Shown here piece by piece: positions 35,506 through 41,018 of a stretch of DNA of 41,018 nt. The notes under the pieces are model-generated. The model saw only the letters and a program-made list of their open reading frames with translations. It ran no database searches and was not told where the DNA came from. Position numbers and translations under genes: made by a program. Source of the stretch: Candidatus Brockarchaeota archaeon (GTDB lineage Archaea > Thermoproteota > EX4484-205 > JAAOZP01). Numbering within the stretch: the stretch's first letter is position 1; the number at the start of each line of letters is the position of its first letter. Location of the stretch: contig JAFNIT010000010.1 of assembly GCA_017601345.1 (NCBI GenBank), positions 1 to 41,018 on the forward strand, in the 5' to 3' direction.

Positions 35506-37564
35506 CAGGCTTTTCTCCAGCTTTCCTCCAAGAAGAGCTTGAAACCTGTTTTCTCCTCATAACCGGCTTTTCTTCGAGGAGATTTGCCTCGTTGTAAAGT
35601 AGCTTCGCATATTGGCCTAGTGTGTAAACCTTAACCCTTGGCTTCCAAGGGCTTATTTCCGACATAGCAATCTCAAGGGAGCCGAGGTCTCTAACAACTA
35701 TTACAAGCTCATCCAGTTCCCCCAATTCTTCAAACTTCTCTCCAGCCCTTATTCCCTTAAGCTGTACTTCAACCCCTATTTTCCTACCGTTTTTAAGGAG
35801 AAGCAGGTCAACCCTTTTCCCGTTCACGAGTTTTTCAATTTGAACCTGGTAGCCTGCCCTGATGGCGAGGTTCCTTAGGAACACTATGTGGAGCCTATGC
35901 TCGAAGCCTCCTCCTGAGTGCGTAATGTAGCTCCAGAAGCGCGTATCATATCCACGTCTTCGAAGCAGCGAGAGAGCGAAGGACGTTGGAATCAAATACT
36001 TGACGGGCCTATAATTTCCGAGCACAACTTCGCTTTCCTTAAGCAGCTCTTTCCCCAATAACTCGGCTTTAGCCTGCTCTAGTCTTCTCCATGAGAGCTT
36101 AAGCTCTTTATTTCTTGTTGAAAGCTGCCTGAAAGGATGCTGATTCACGTCAAGCAGCAAGCTCCAAGCATCCTCAGAAATCTCAAATATTTCCCTCTCT
36201 TGCAGGTACTGCTTCTTCTGAAGAGATTGTCCGAAAATCGATTCAAGCCTTTCCTCAACCTCTTCATCGCTCACGTCTTTATCAGCCTGAAACGGTGAGC
36301 TTTCCATCAAGAAAGGCTCTGTGTATATGTCTGACATTCTAACTATCCACTGACCACGCTTCAGCTTATGAATGCACTCTTTAGTCTCTTCATCAAGACC
36401 CATAGCATTAGAAACAGCCTCTATATCGTTTCCGTTTGAAAGGTTCCCAACTATCTTAACAAGAGTGTTAGCGTGAACAGCCTCCATCATGAAGCTTGGT
36501 GTTTGTGAGGTTAGTATTAGAGAAGTACCGAAGTCTCTGAACTGAGTTGGGAAAATGGATATCATAGGAATACCCATCTCCTGTGCTGTTTCACGATACT
36601 CCTTGCTCCTGTCGAAAATCCTGTGAGCCTCATCAATTATAATCACATGTCTCAATCTCTCTCCTCTTTGAGCATTGTAAAGCCTGTAGAAATATATCCA
36701 GGAGAGCAGGACTTCTATAAGCCAGTTTGCTTCAGCAGGCCTTAAGCCAGAGAGCTCCACCACAACAGGAAGCTCAAGAAGCTTCTCGATCCGAATACCC
36801 TCCTCAACAGAAAAGTTCTCCCTGAATATGGAGACAATTGCCCTAACTCTATTCTCAACAACATCGTGATACTCCGACCTCCTCCTTGTTGTTTCTTCAG
36901 TGTTGACAATTGAGTTGAAAAGGTCTCGTATCGTAGGCTTCTCTTTCTCTCTAAGCCTTTCAAGATGCTCAAGCATGTAGTTCGAGCTTGCGACAAACCA
37001 GCCGAAGGAGTAAGCACATATTTGAGAGAAGTTCGCCCACCATTCTTCCCTACTCATTCCAGGAGGAGCTCTAAGAGGATTCCACGCAAACCTTTTCCAA
37101 GGAATCACAACAAGCTTCTCACTTTTCCTTAACAAAGCCCTTCCATCATTCTTCAAGTCGAAGAGGATGAACGGAATATTTTTCTCAATAAGCTGCGAGA
37201 TCAAATTATAAAGCAGAGTTGACTTGCCGTGACCTGTTTGAGCATAGATGGCAACATGCCTCACAAGCTCAGATTCATCAAGCTTGAATTCTCCAACTGC
37301 TTTATCACCCAACATGATCTCACCTATAGCGATTCCGTTGAACTCCTGCTCTAGAGGAGCGGGTAGCACAGGCCTCTCAGAGTAAACAAGGCTTGGAAGA
37401 CCAAGCTCGATTAAAGACTCAAGCTCCTCTCTGACTTCTTTCCTCTCCTGACCCTCTGAAAGGAAGAAAATGTTCAGCAAGCCTTCGAGAGCGCTCTTGC
37501 TTAAAACACCTGTTTTCCCAGCAAGCTGCTTCAGCTCTTCCACCCACTCCATCTCCTCACTCAT
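35480..37564 (-). CDS. HerA/VirB4-type ATPase fused to a PD-(D/E)XK-like nuclease domain
   Basis: A 694-residue hexameric-type DNA translocase. After an N-terminal helical and beta-barrel-like region (about 1-95) come Walker A YAQTGHGKSTLL (about 107-118), FDLKNDGRALL, and Walker B HVIIIDEAHRIFD (about 306-318) with SQTP as sensor; this is the FtsK-HerA superfamily. The C-terminal region (about 540-660) has FEHRLH, KRVDLLLL and IGVEVQLK, a D...ExQ pattern of restriction-endonuclease-fold enzymes. The ATG at 37564 has GAGGGA upstream; a TTG at 37570 overlapping the previous stop is possible. It could pump DNA for conjugation, packaging or defence. NurA, the usual partner, is absent. Confidence 0.8.
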   Translation of the reverse strand: MSEEMEWVEELKQLAGKTGVLSKSALEGLLNIFFLSEGQERKEVREELESLIELGLPSLVYSERPVLPAPLEQEFNGIAIGEIMLGDKAVGEFKLDESELVRHVAIYAQTGHGKSTLLYNLISQLIEKNIPFILFDLKNDGRALLRKSEKLVVIPWKRFAWNPLRAPPGMSREEWWANFSQICAYSFGWFVASSNYMLEHLERLREKEKPTIRDLFNSIVNTEETTRRRSEYHDVVENRVRAIVSIFRENFSVEEGIRIEKLLELPVVVELSGLRPAEANWLIEVLLSWIYFYRLYNAQRGERLRHVIIIDEAHRIFDRSKEYRETAQEMGIPMISIFPTQFRDFGTSLILTSQTPSFMMEAVHANTLVKIVGNLSNGNDIEAVSNAMGLDEETKECIHKLKRGQWIVRMSDIYTEPFLMESSPFQADKDVSDEEVEERLESIFGQSLQKKQYLQEREIFEISEDAWSLLLDVNQHPFRQLSTRNKELKLSWRRLEQAKAELLGKELLKESEVVLGNYRPVKYLIPTSFALSLLRRRGYDTRFWSYITHSGGGFEHRLHIVFLRNLAIRAGYQVQIEKLVNGKRVDLLLLKNGRKIGVEVQLKGIRAGEKFEELGELDELVIVVRDLGSLEIAMSEISPWKPRVKVYTLGQYAKLLYNEANLLEEKPVMRRKQVSSSSWRKAGEKPGEEEVGQV

Positions 37565-37566
37565 CT

Positions 37567-37761
37567 TCAATCCCTCGACAAAATCTTGGCAGCAGCTATG
37601 CCAAGGAAGAAGATAAGAAGGCCTATGAATGCTAGCTTCAACTCAACCTCAACACCGTATGCTGACAAAAGCTTCAGTATCCAGGCTGAGGAAGCTAAGC
37701 CGAAGATCGAAAGCCCGAGCAGTATTATTAGCGTTAAAACCGAGCTTAAGCTTCTACCCAT
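37567..37761 (-). CDS. Small two-helix membrane protein
   Basis: A 64-residue protein with two transmembrane helices (about 7-30 and 38-57) and a short basic N-terminus (MGRS). The ATG at 37761 is preceded by GGGGG at good spacing and overlaps the end of the zinc-finger gene; its own stop touches the ATPase start. No cysteines. A holin-like, channel-like or membrane-docking role is possible. The tight placement next to the HerA-type ATPase suggests that it anchors or opens the membrane for it. Confidence 0.6.
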   Translation of the reverse strand: MGRSLSSVLTLIILLGLSIFGLASSAWILKLLSAYGVEVELKLAFIGLLIFFLGIAAAKILSRD

Positions 37762-38392
37762 TTTCAAACCCCCAGCCAAGCTTATCTTTAAGCATTCTCA
37801 CATCAGCCTCGCCCTCAAACACCTTAGTATAAGCAGATATTGCCTCAAGCCCTTTATCAGCCACGTAAATTCGGGAAAATATTGAAAGGCCCTTCTCACC
37901 AATAAGCTCAAGGCTCTGAAGCTCCTCTAAGCATTCTTCAACATCCTCCCTCTTCACCTGAACGATTTGCGATATTTCTCTTAAGCTCTCCATCCCATTA
38001 GCAAGAGCGAGCAAAACCTTGAAGCTTCTCTTGCTCAAAGGCAACTGCTGCTTCAAGCAGTCCAAGCAAACCTTTTGCCCTGAAAAGTGAATTGCGCAAT
38101 TCGAGCAAAGCTTCTTCCCGCAATTCTTACATATTGAAAATCTTTCGGCCAAGGCTTCGCCACACACATCGCAAACCGGTATACGAATAACCTTCTCTAT
38201 TCCCCCTGAGCGGTTGGTTGAAAAGCTTCTTCCCCCTAAGCTTCCTTGAAAATCAGGAATCTTCCTCTCCTCCATTATCAAGCTTGAATTCTGGTTCAGC
38301 CTATTCTCAAGCTCGGTAAGCCTGCTGTTAAACCTAGAAAGACTCTGGCTTATTTCCCTTAACGTCCTGCGAATATCTTCTTCCCTTCTCAT
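37754..38392 (-). CDS. FYVE/RING-like zinc protein with coiled coil and winged helix
   Basis: A 212-residue protein with three parts. Residues about 3-40 are a predicted coiled coil (RREEDIRRTLREISQSLSR). Residues 74-112 hold eight cysteines as C-x2-C-x10-C-x2-C-x4-C-x2-C-x9-C-x2-C, the cross-brace spacing of FYVE/RING/treble-clef zinc domains (CKNCGKKLCSNC is very FYVE-like). Residues about 120-200 form a winged helix (REISQIVQVKREDVEECLEEL). I chose the ATG at 38392, which overlaps the upstream stop (ATGA); a longer version starting MCSIC is possible. In an operon with UBL, E2 and E1, a RING-like zinc protein is a candidate E3 or substrate adaptor; this is inference. Confidence 0.65.
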   Translation of the reverse strand: MRREEDIRRTLREISQSLSRFNSRLTELENRLNQNSSLIMEERKIPDFQGSLGGRSFSTNRSGGIEKVIRIPVCDVCGEALAERFSICKNCGKKLCSNCAIHFSGQKVCLDCLKQQLPLSKRSFKVLLALANGMESLREISQIVQVKREDVEECLEELQSLELIGEKGLSIFSRIYVADKGLEAISAYTKVFEGEADVRMLKDKLGWGFENG

Positions 38393-38826
38393 CTCAAAAA
38401 CCTCCTCATAACAAATACTGCACATTCTACGCCTATGATTATCGGTAGAAGAAAAGGAGAGAGGAAGATTAGAGAGGGTATGAAGAGCAGGAGGAGCACG
38501 CTTCCCCCTTTAAAATCTCTGGTGAATTCTTCCACGGTTTCCCTGAAAGCATCAATACTCATTATCGCAACAGCTCCTATTATCCCGATGATAAGAGAAG
38601 CATAGGGGAAAGTGTTGTAAGCCCATAAGATCAGTAAAGCACTTATTGCAGCAGGCAGGATGAAAGAAGACAGAGCTGCTATTAACAAACCCTTAGAAAA
38701 CCTTGGAGCAATTCTAGCAGGCTGGGCGGGAACTTGAATAGGCCTTACGCTACTCCTCCTTCTGCTTCTTCTACCCAAATAGTTTATTAGCTCTTCATCG
38801 GGACGCGTTTCTCGCTCATGAGACAA
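38389..38826 (-). CDS. Four-helix membrane protein with an N-terminal DEELINY motif
   Basis: A 145-residue membrane protein. The cytoplasmic N-terminus has PDEELINYLGRRSRRR (about 9-24), then a basic proline-rich linker and about four hydrophobic helices (about 45-68, 76-95, 110-130 and the C-terminus). Its N-terminal motif is shared with the neighbouring 74-residue protein. The start is a TTG with GGTGA eight bases upstream. No enzyme motif. Likely part of a membrane complex with its neighbours. Confidence 0.6.
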   Translation of the reverse strand: MSHERETRPDEELINYLGRRSRRRSSVRPIQVPAQPARIAPRFSKGLLIAALSSFILPAAISALLILWAYNTFPYASLIIGIIGAVAIMSIDAFRETVEEFTRDFKGGSVLLLLFIPSLIFLSPFLLPIIIGVECAVFVMRRFLR

Positions 38827-38835
38827 TCCTGTCCT

Positions 38836-39060
38836 TCACCTCACGAAGAATGGAAAGAAGTGGGCAGACATGAACATCAAAACTATGAACAATAAGAAGA
38901 GCAGAAGGCTTCTAGGCATTCCAAGATCTTCTAAAAAGCTCTTTCTAGCATGAAAACTCCTGCGAACATTTCCGTCATAACCATTAACTGCTCTGCGGCG
39001 AGAAATATAATTTATCAATTCTTCATCTGAGTGCCTCTCATCCTTCCTCAACTTTTCCAC
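38836..39060 (-). CDS. Single-helix membrane protein sharing the DEELINY motif
   Basis: A 74-residue protein with the N-terminal motif SDEELINYISRRR (about 11-23), then a charged linker (RSFHARKSF) and one C-terminal hydrophobic helix (about 50-70). The GTG start lies inside the end of the JAB-E1 gene (13-bp overlap), so it is co-translated with the conjugation genes. The shared motif with the next gene suggests duplication of a docking segment. Confidence 0.6.
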   Translation of the reverse strand: MEKLRKDERHSDEELINYISRRRAVNGYDGNVRRSFHARKSFLEDLGMPRSLLLFLLFIVLMFMSAHFFPFFVR

Positions 39061-40367
39061 CTCTCGACCGAAAGTACTTCTTCCTCGCTTTTTGTCTCAA
39101 CTTTGTCATGCAGTTTTTCAGGGGAGCATGCTGGACAATTTGGGTTTACGTCTGCGTGAAGAACATCTATCTTACATTCCAAAGCATCGTAGCTTTGATA
39201 TTCAACTATTGGCATCACTCCAGTTATCAGCTTGATTATCTCCCACAAAGCCATGCCAGCTATCACATCGTTCAGCGAAGCTATTGCTGGCGCAACGGGT
39301 ATCTCAAGCTCATCTCCAAGCCCATATCTTTCAGCAAGCCTCTTCTTCCTCACGGGATCAATGGTTTCCCTGTCCAAATCAAGCTGTGTTACTGGATTAA
39401 CGCACTCGTAGCATGGTGTTTTTCCAGGAACAACTACTTGAACCGAGCCTCCCATCGAGCTGAGCTTACCCTCCTTAGAGTCTATCCCGGCTGCTGGAAA
39501 CACAGCAGGCTTTTTCAAACGCAAAGCAAGCCTGTTTCCGAATATTCTAGTGCTGAAGGTATCTGGGCCAACAACGAGCAGATCAGCCTGCTTATAGACT
39601 TCATCAGGCACTTCCTCAGCCCTAAGCGGGAAAGCTTCGACCTCAACGTCATCATAGTTAAACTCTATAAGGTTTTTAATCGACTCAGCCTTATTCCTTC
39701 CGCATAGGTTGGACGGTATAAATACTCTATTCCTATTATGCTCCTCCCATTTATCCGGGTCTATTAATATCAGCTTTCCTACTCCAAGGCTTGCAAGGTC
39801 AAAGGCTATCTTAGTGTTTCCTCCCCCAACTCCAATCATGGCTATTGTTGAAGAGGATATTAGCAGCTGACCCTCGATCCCAAAAGCCCTAACTTGCCTA
39901 TCAAACCTTCTCAAGTCAACAACTTGATATGGAGTTAGCTTAATTCCGTCTTCGTATCTGTAGAAGAAGAACCTACCGGAATTGTATACTCCAGAGAGCT
40001 GGTACGGATATATTTGAATCACCTTCATGTGCGTATCGACATCTCCAGAACTGAGGGTATTCAGAGGATGACTATGCACGGTAGCAAGCTGGGTCTTACC
40101 CTCCTTCTCCAGCTTTGAAAACTTCTCGGCCACAAACTCAGGCTTAACGCTCACATGCCCAAAGCTCCTTGCATCGTAATCTTGATCTGAGGGGATTAAA
40201 ATGTCGCTAACCAGAAGCTTTCCGTCTTTAGCTTTTCCGAAGAAAAAGACGACGCTTTCAAGCTCAGAAGCTCTTAAAGCTTTTTCAGCCTCCTCCATTA
40301 AATTTTTTGGAATCAAAATGCTGTTAATGCTTTGGTTTAAGCGTTGTCTAGGGAACTCCATTTTCAC
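39048..40367 (-). CDS. JAB (JAMM) protease-E1 (ThiF-like) fusion
   Basis: A 439-residue two-domain protein. The N-terminal JAMM domain (about 15-150) has a candidate catalytic glutamate (residue 37), then HSHP (98-101) and SSGD (106-109), the zinc ligands of a deubiquitinase-type metalloprotease. The E1/ThiF domain (about 153-420) has IGVGGGNTK (178-186, ATP loop), LIDPDKWEEHNRNR (201-214), a zinc pair of CxxC motifs (319/322 and 411/414) and typical VAPAIASLND. It should adenylate the UBL C-terminus and also cleave the UBL. No cysteine stands out as the E1 thiolester residue (222 and 398 are the only spare ones). GTG start at 40367 overlaps the E2 stop. Confidence 0.82.
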   Translation of the reverse strand: MKMEFPRQRLNQSINSILIPKNLMEEAEKALRASELESVVFFFGKAKDGKLLVSDILIPSDQDYDARSFGHVSVKPEFVAEKFSKLEKEGKTQLATVHSHPLNTLSSGDVDTHMKVIQIYPYQLSGVYNSGRFFFYRYEDGIKLTPYQVVDLRRFDRQVRAFGIEGQLLISSSTIAMIGVGGGNTKIAFDLASLGVGKLILIDPDKWEEHNRNRVFIPSNLCGRNKAESIKNLIEFNYDDVEVEAFPLRAEEVPDEVYKQADLLVVGPDTFSTRIFGNRLALRLKKPAVFPAAGIDSKEGKLSSMGGSVQVVVPGKTPCYECVNPVTQLDLDRETIDPVRKKRLAERYGLGDELEIPVAPAIASLNDVIAGMALWEIIKLITGVMPIVEYQSYDALECKIDVLHADVNPNCPACSPEKLHDKVETKSEEEVLSVERWKS

Positions 40368-40738
40368 TCATTTAACCCCCTCAAGTAGTCGATGATCATC
40401 AGAACATAATCTACAAGAGTATTATTGCTGCTCCAGTTGACTTGGTGACAGAGCTTGACCCATCCTCTTTCAAGCATGTAATCTTCAGTAAGGCTTTCGG
40501 CTAAGTGATTGCTTCTATTACCATTAACGCGAAGCTCCCTGTCAACGTAAGTCTCAGGAGCTTGATAATCAGAGTTTATTTTTATCAGTAAAGGGGTGAA
40601 AGGCTTATTGAACTGCCTTGGCAGTGGAAAGCGCGGTATCAAGATATACTTGTAGGAATCTGAAAGCACGGCATCCGGAAAGGCTCGCCTTATCTCTTCG
40701 AATCCCAAAATCACTTTATCTTCCCTCATCTCTTTCAC
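40364..40738 (-). CDS. E2-like (UBC-fold) protein, Prok-E2_E type
   Basis: A 124-residue protein with a UBC-like layout: helix (GFEEIRRAF), strands YILIPRFPLP and FTPLLIKINSDYQAPETYV, then WVKLCHQVNWSSNNTLVDYVL. The sole cysteine (97) is followed by histidine 98 and tryptophan 102; this C-H-x3-W region and the following helices match the prokaryotic E2 family E. Cysteine 97 is the candidate thioester residue that accepts the UBL from the E1. It overlaps both neighbours by four bases, start and stop. The GTG at 40738 is listed; an ATG at 40729, with GGTGA five bases upstream, may be the true start (121 aa). Confidence 0.7.
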   Translation of the reverse strand: MKEMREDKVILGFEEIRRAFPDAVLSDSYKYILIPRFPLPRQFNKPFTPLLIKINSDYQAPETYVDRELRVNGNRSNHLAESLTEDYMLERGWVKLCHQVNWSSNNTLVDYVLMIIDYLRGLNE

Positions 40739-40950
40739 CAGTATTGGTACCTCGGGCGGACGGCAATCTCCTCTCCGTCCCTCACTTTATTGCCAATCCT
40801 CTCATTATCAGCAATTATCTGATTCCTTGCGTTCGTAAGAATTGAATCATTAGAAACGCCAAGGGCCTGCTTCACCTGAGCTCCTGTTATATTTTCGTCG
40901 AACGTTAAAACGCGATCATCTCCCGCCCTTTTTATCCTAATACTCCCCAT
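40735..40950 (-). CDS. Ubiquitin-like beta-grasp protein
   Basis: A 71-residue protein predicted to have the ubiquitin fold: strand SIRIKRAG, strand RVLTFD, helix GAQVKQALG, then the ILTNARNQI and GNKVRDGEEIAVRP strands. The GEEI segment before the last strand is typical of small beta-grasp proteins. Its C-terminus is PRYQYW, with no GG or single G, unusual for a modifier. The start is an ATG at 40950 with a perfect GGAGGTGAT nine bases upstream; a GTG at 40959 overlapping the previous stop is the alternative. It is the predicted substrate of the E1, E2 and JAB encoded downstream. Confidence 0.7.
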   Translation of the reverse strand: MGSIRIKRAGDDRVLTFDENITGAQVKQALGVSNDSILTNARNQIIADNERIGNKVRDGEEIAVRPRYQYW

Positions 40951-40955
40951 CCATA

Positions 40956-41018
40956 TCACCTCCTTCCCACATATGAGGGGTTGTTAGCCGGACCCCTCTC
41001 CCGGCTCGCCTTCCACTT
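40956..41018 (-). CDS. 3' end of a further operon gene (partial, uncertain frame)
   Basis: The strand upstream of the UBL is open to the window edge; one frame ends ANNPSYVGRR with a TGA that overlaps the UBL Shine-Dalgarno region and the possible GTG start. This overlap is the same style as at the other junctions of this operon, which favours this frame. Too little is present to name the product, and other frames are also open here, so this may not be coding. Confidence 0.3.
   Translation of the reverse strand, partial: KWKASRERGPANNPSYVGRR

Larger units (their letters stand above)
29680..41018. mobile_element. Putative integrated element (one side; right end outside the window)
   Basis: A tyrosine recombinase followed by a dense block of genes with no counterpart in ordinary archaeal housekeeping: HerA-type ATPase with a nuclease domain, ubiquitin-like conjugation genes, several small membrane proteins, a ribbon-helix-helix protein and large unique proteins. 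The integrase gene and parts of this region look visibly richer in G+C and in AGG arginine codons than the genes to the left. No tRNA, direct repeat or attachment site is visible at the left edge, so the boundary (about 29,680) is only where chromosomal genes stop. The right boundary is not reached. The element may be a provirus, a conjugative plasmid or an integrated genomic island. Confidence 0.6.

Overview
The window is archaeal chromosomal DNA, most likely from a thermophilic TACK-type lineage; I cannot place it more precisely. Evidence: a DNA primase small subunit (PriS), TrmB-type and V4R-domain regulators, AlaX, a TtuA/Ncs6-like tRNA thiolase, a GGPP synthase, TATA-like boxes about 25-30 nt before start codons (leaderless or short-leader transcripts), and frequent TTG/GTG starts. 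Bacterial-flavoured genes are mixed in: a class I GapA-type GAPDH, ribulose-phosphate 3-epimerase, an RNase HIII-type nuclease and UppP. No rRNA, tRNA or CRISPR array was recognised.

Region 1 (1 to about 29,700) is ordinary chromosome. It runs: the end of an oligopeptide ABC transporter ATPase with its solute-binding protein; UppP; a DHH phosphoesterase; a sugar nucleotidyltransferase; a coupled TrmB and Lrp-HTH/V4R regulator pair; a glycosyltransferase; tRNA thiolase divergent from GAPDH; a nucleotidyltransferase-cupin fusion; HflX; Rpe coupled to an unusual ATP-grasp ligase; a Yip1-like membrane protein; PriS; RNase HIII; AlaX; a flavin reductase; an APC transporter; MoeA; an anchored secreted protein; GGPP synthase; and glutamine synthetase. 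Two genes here are decaying: a winged-helix regulator (about 22.76-23.0 kb) and a Gfo/Idh/MocA oxidoreductase (25.7-26.7 kb). An 860-bp gene-free stretch at 20.6-21.5 kb contains strong hairpins.

Region 2 (about 29,700 to 41,018) is accessory DNA that looks like one side of an integrated element. A tyrosine recombinase is followed by a large membrane-anchored protein of unknown function and, convergent to it, a cysteine-rich reading frame with no good start. Then comes a compact minus-strand operon, listed here in transcription order: a ubiquitin-like beta-grasp protein, an E2-like (UBC-fold) protein, a JAMM/JAB protease-E1 (ThiF) fusion, two small membrane proteins sharing an N-terminal DEELINY motif, a protein with an eight-cysteine FYVE/RING-like zinc site plus a winged helix, a small two-helix membrane protein, a HerA/VirB4-type ATPase fused to a PD-(D/E)XK-like nuclease, a charge-segregated protein, a ribbon-helix-helix protein and a small helical protein. 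Most junctions overlap by a few bases or up to 26.

The most interesting item is this operon. It appears to carry a full ubiquitin-like conjugation cascade (modifier, E1, E2, deconjugase and a candidate E3-like zinc protein) linked to a membrane module and a DNA translocase with a nuclease domain, next to an integrase. It could be a defence system or part of the element's own transfer or packaging machinery. The sequence alone does not decide between these. The operon continues past the right edge of the window.
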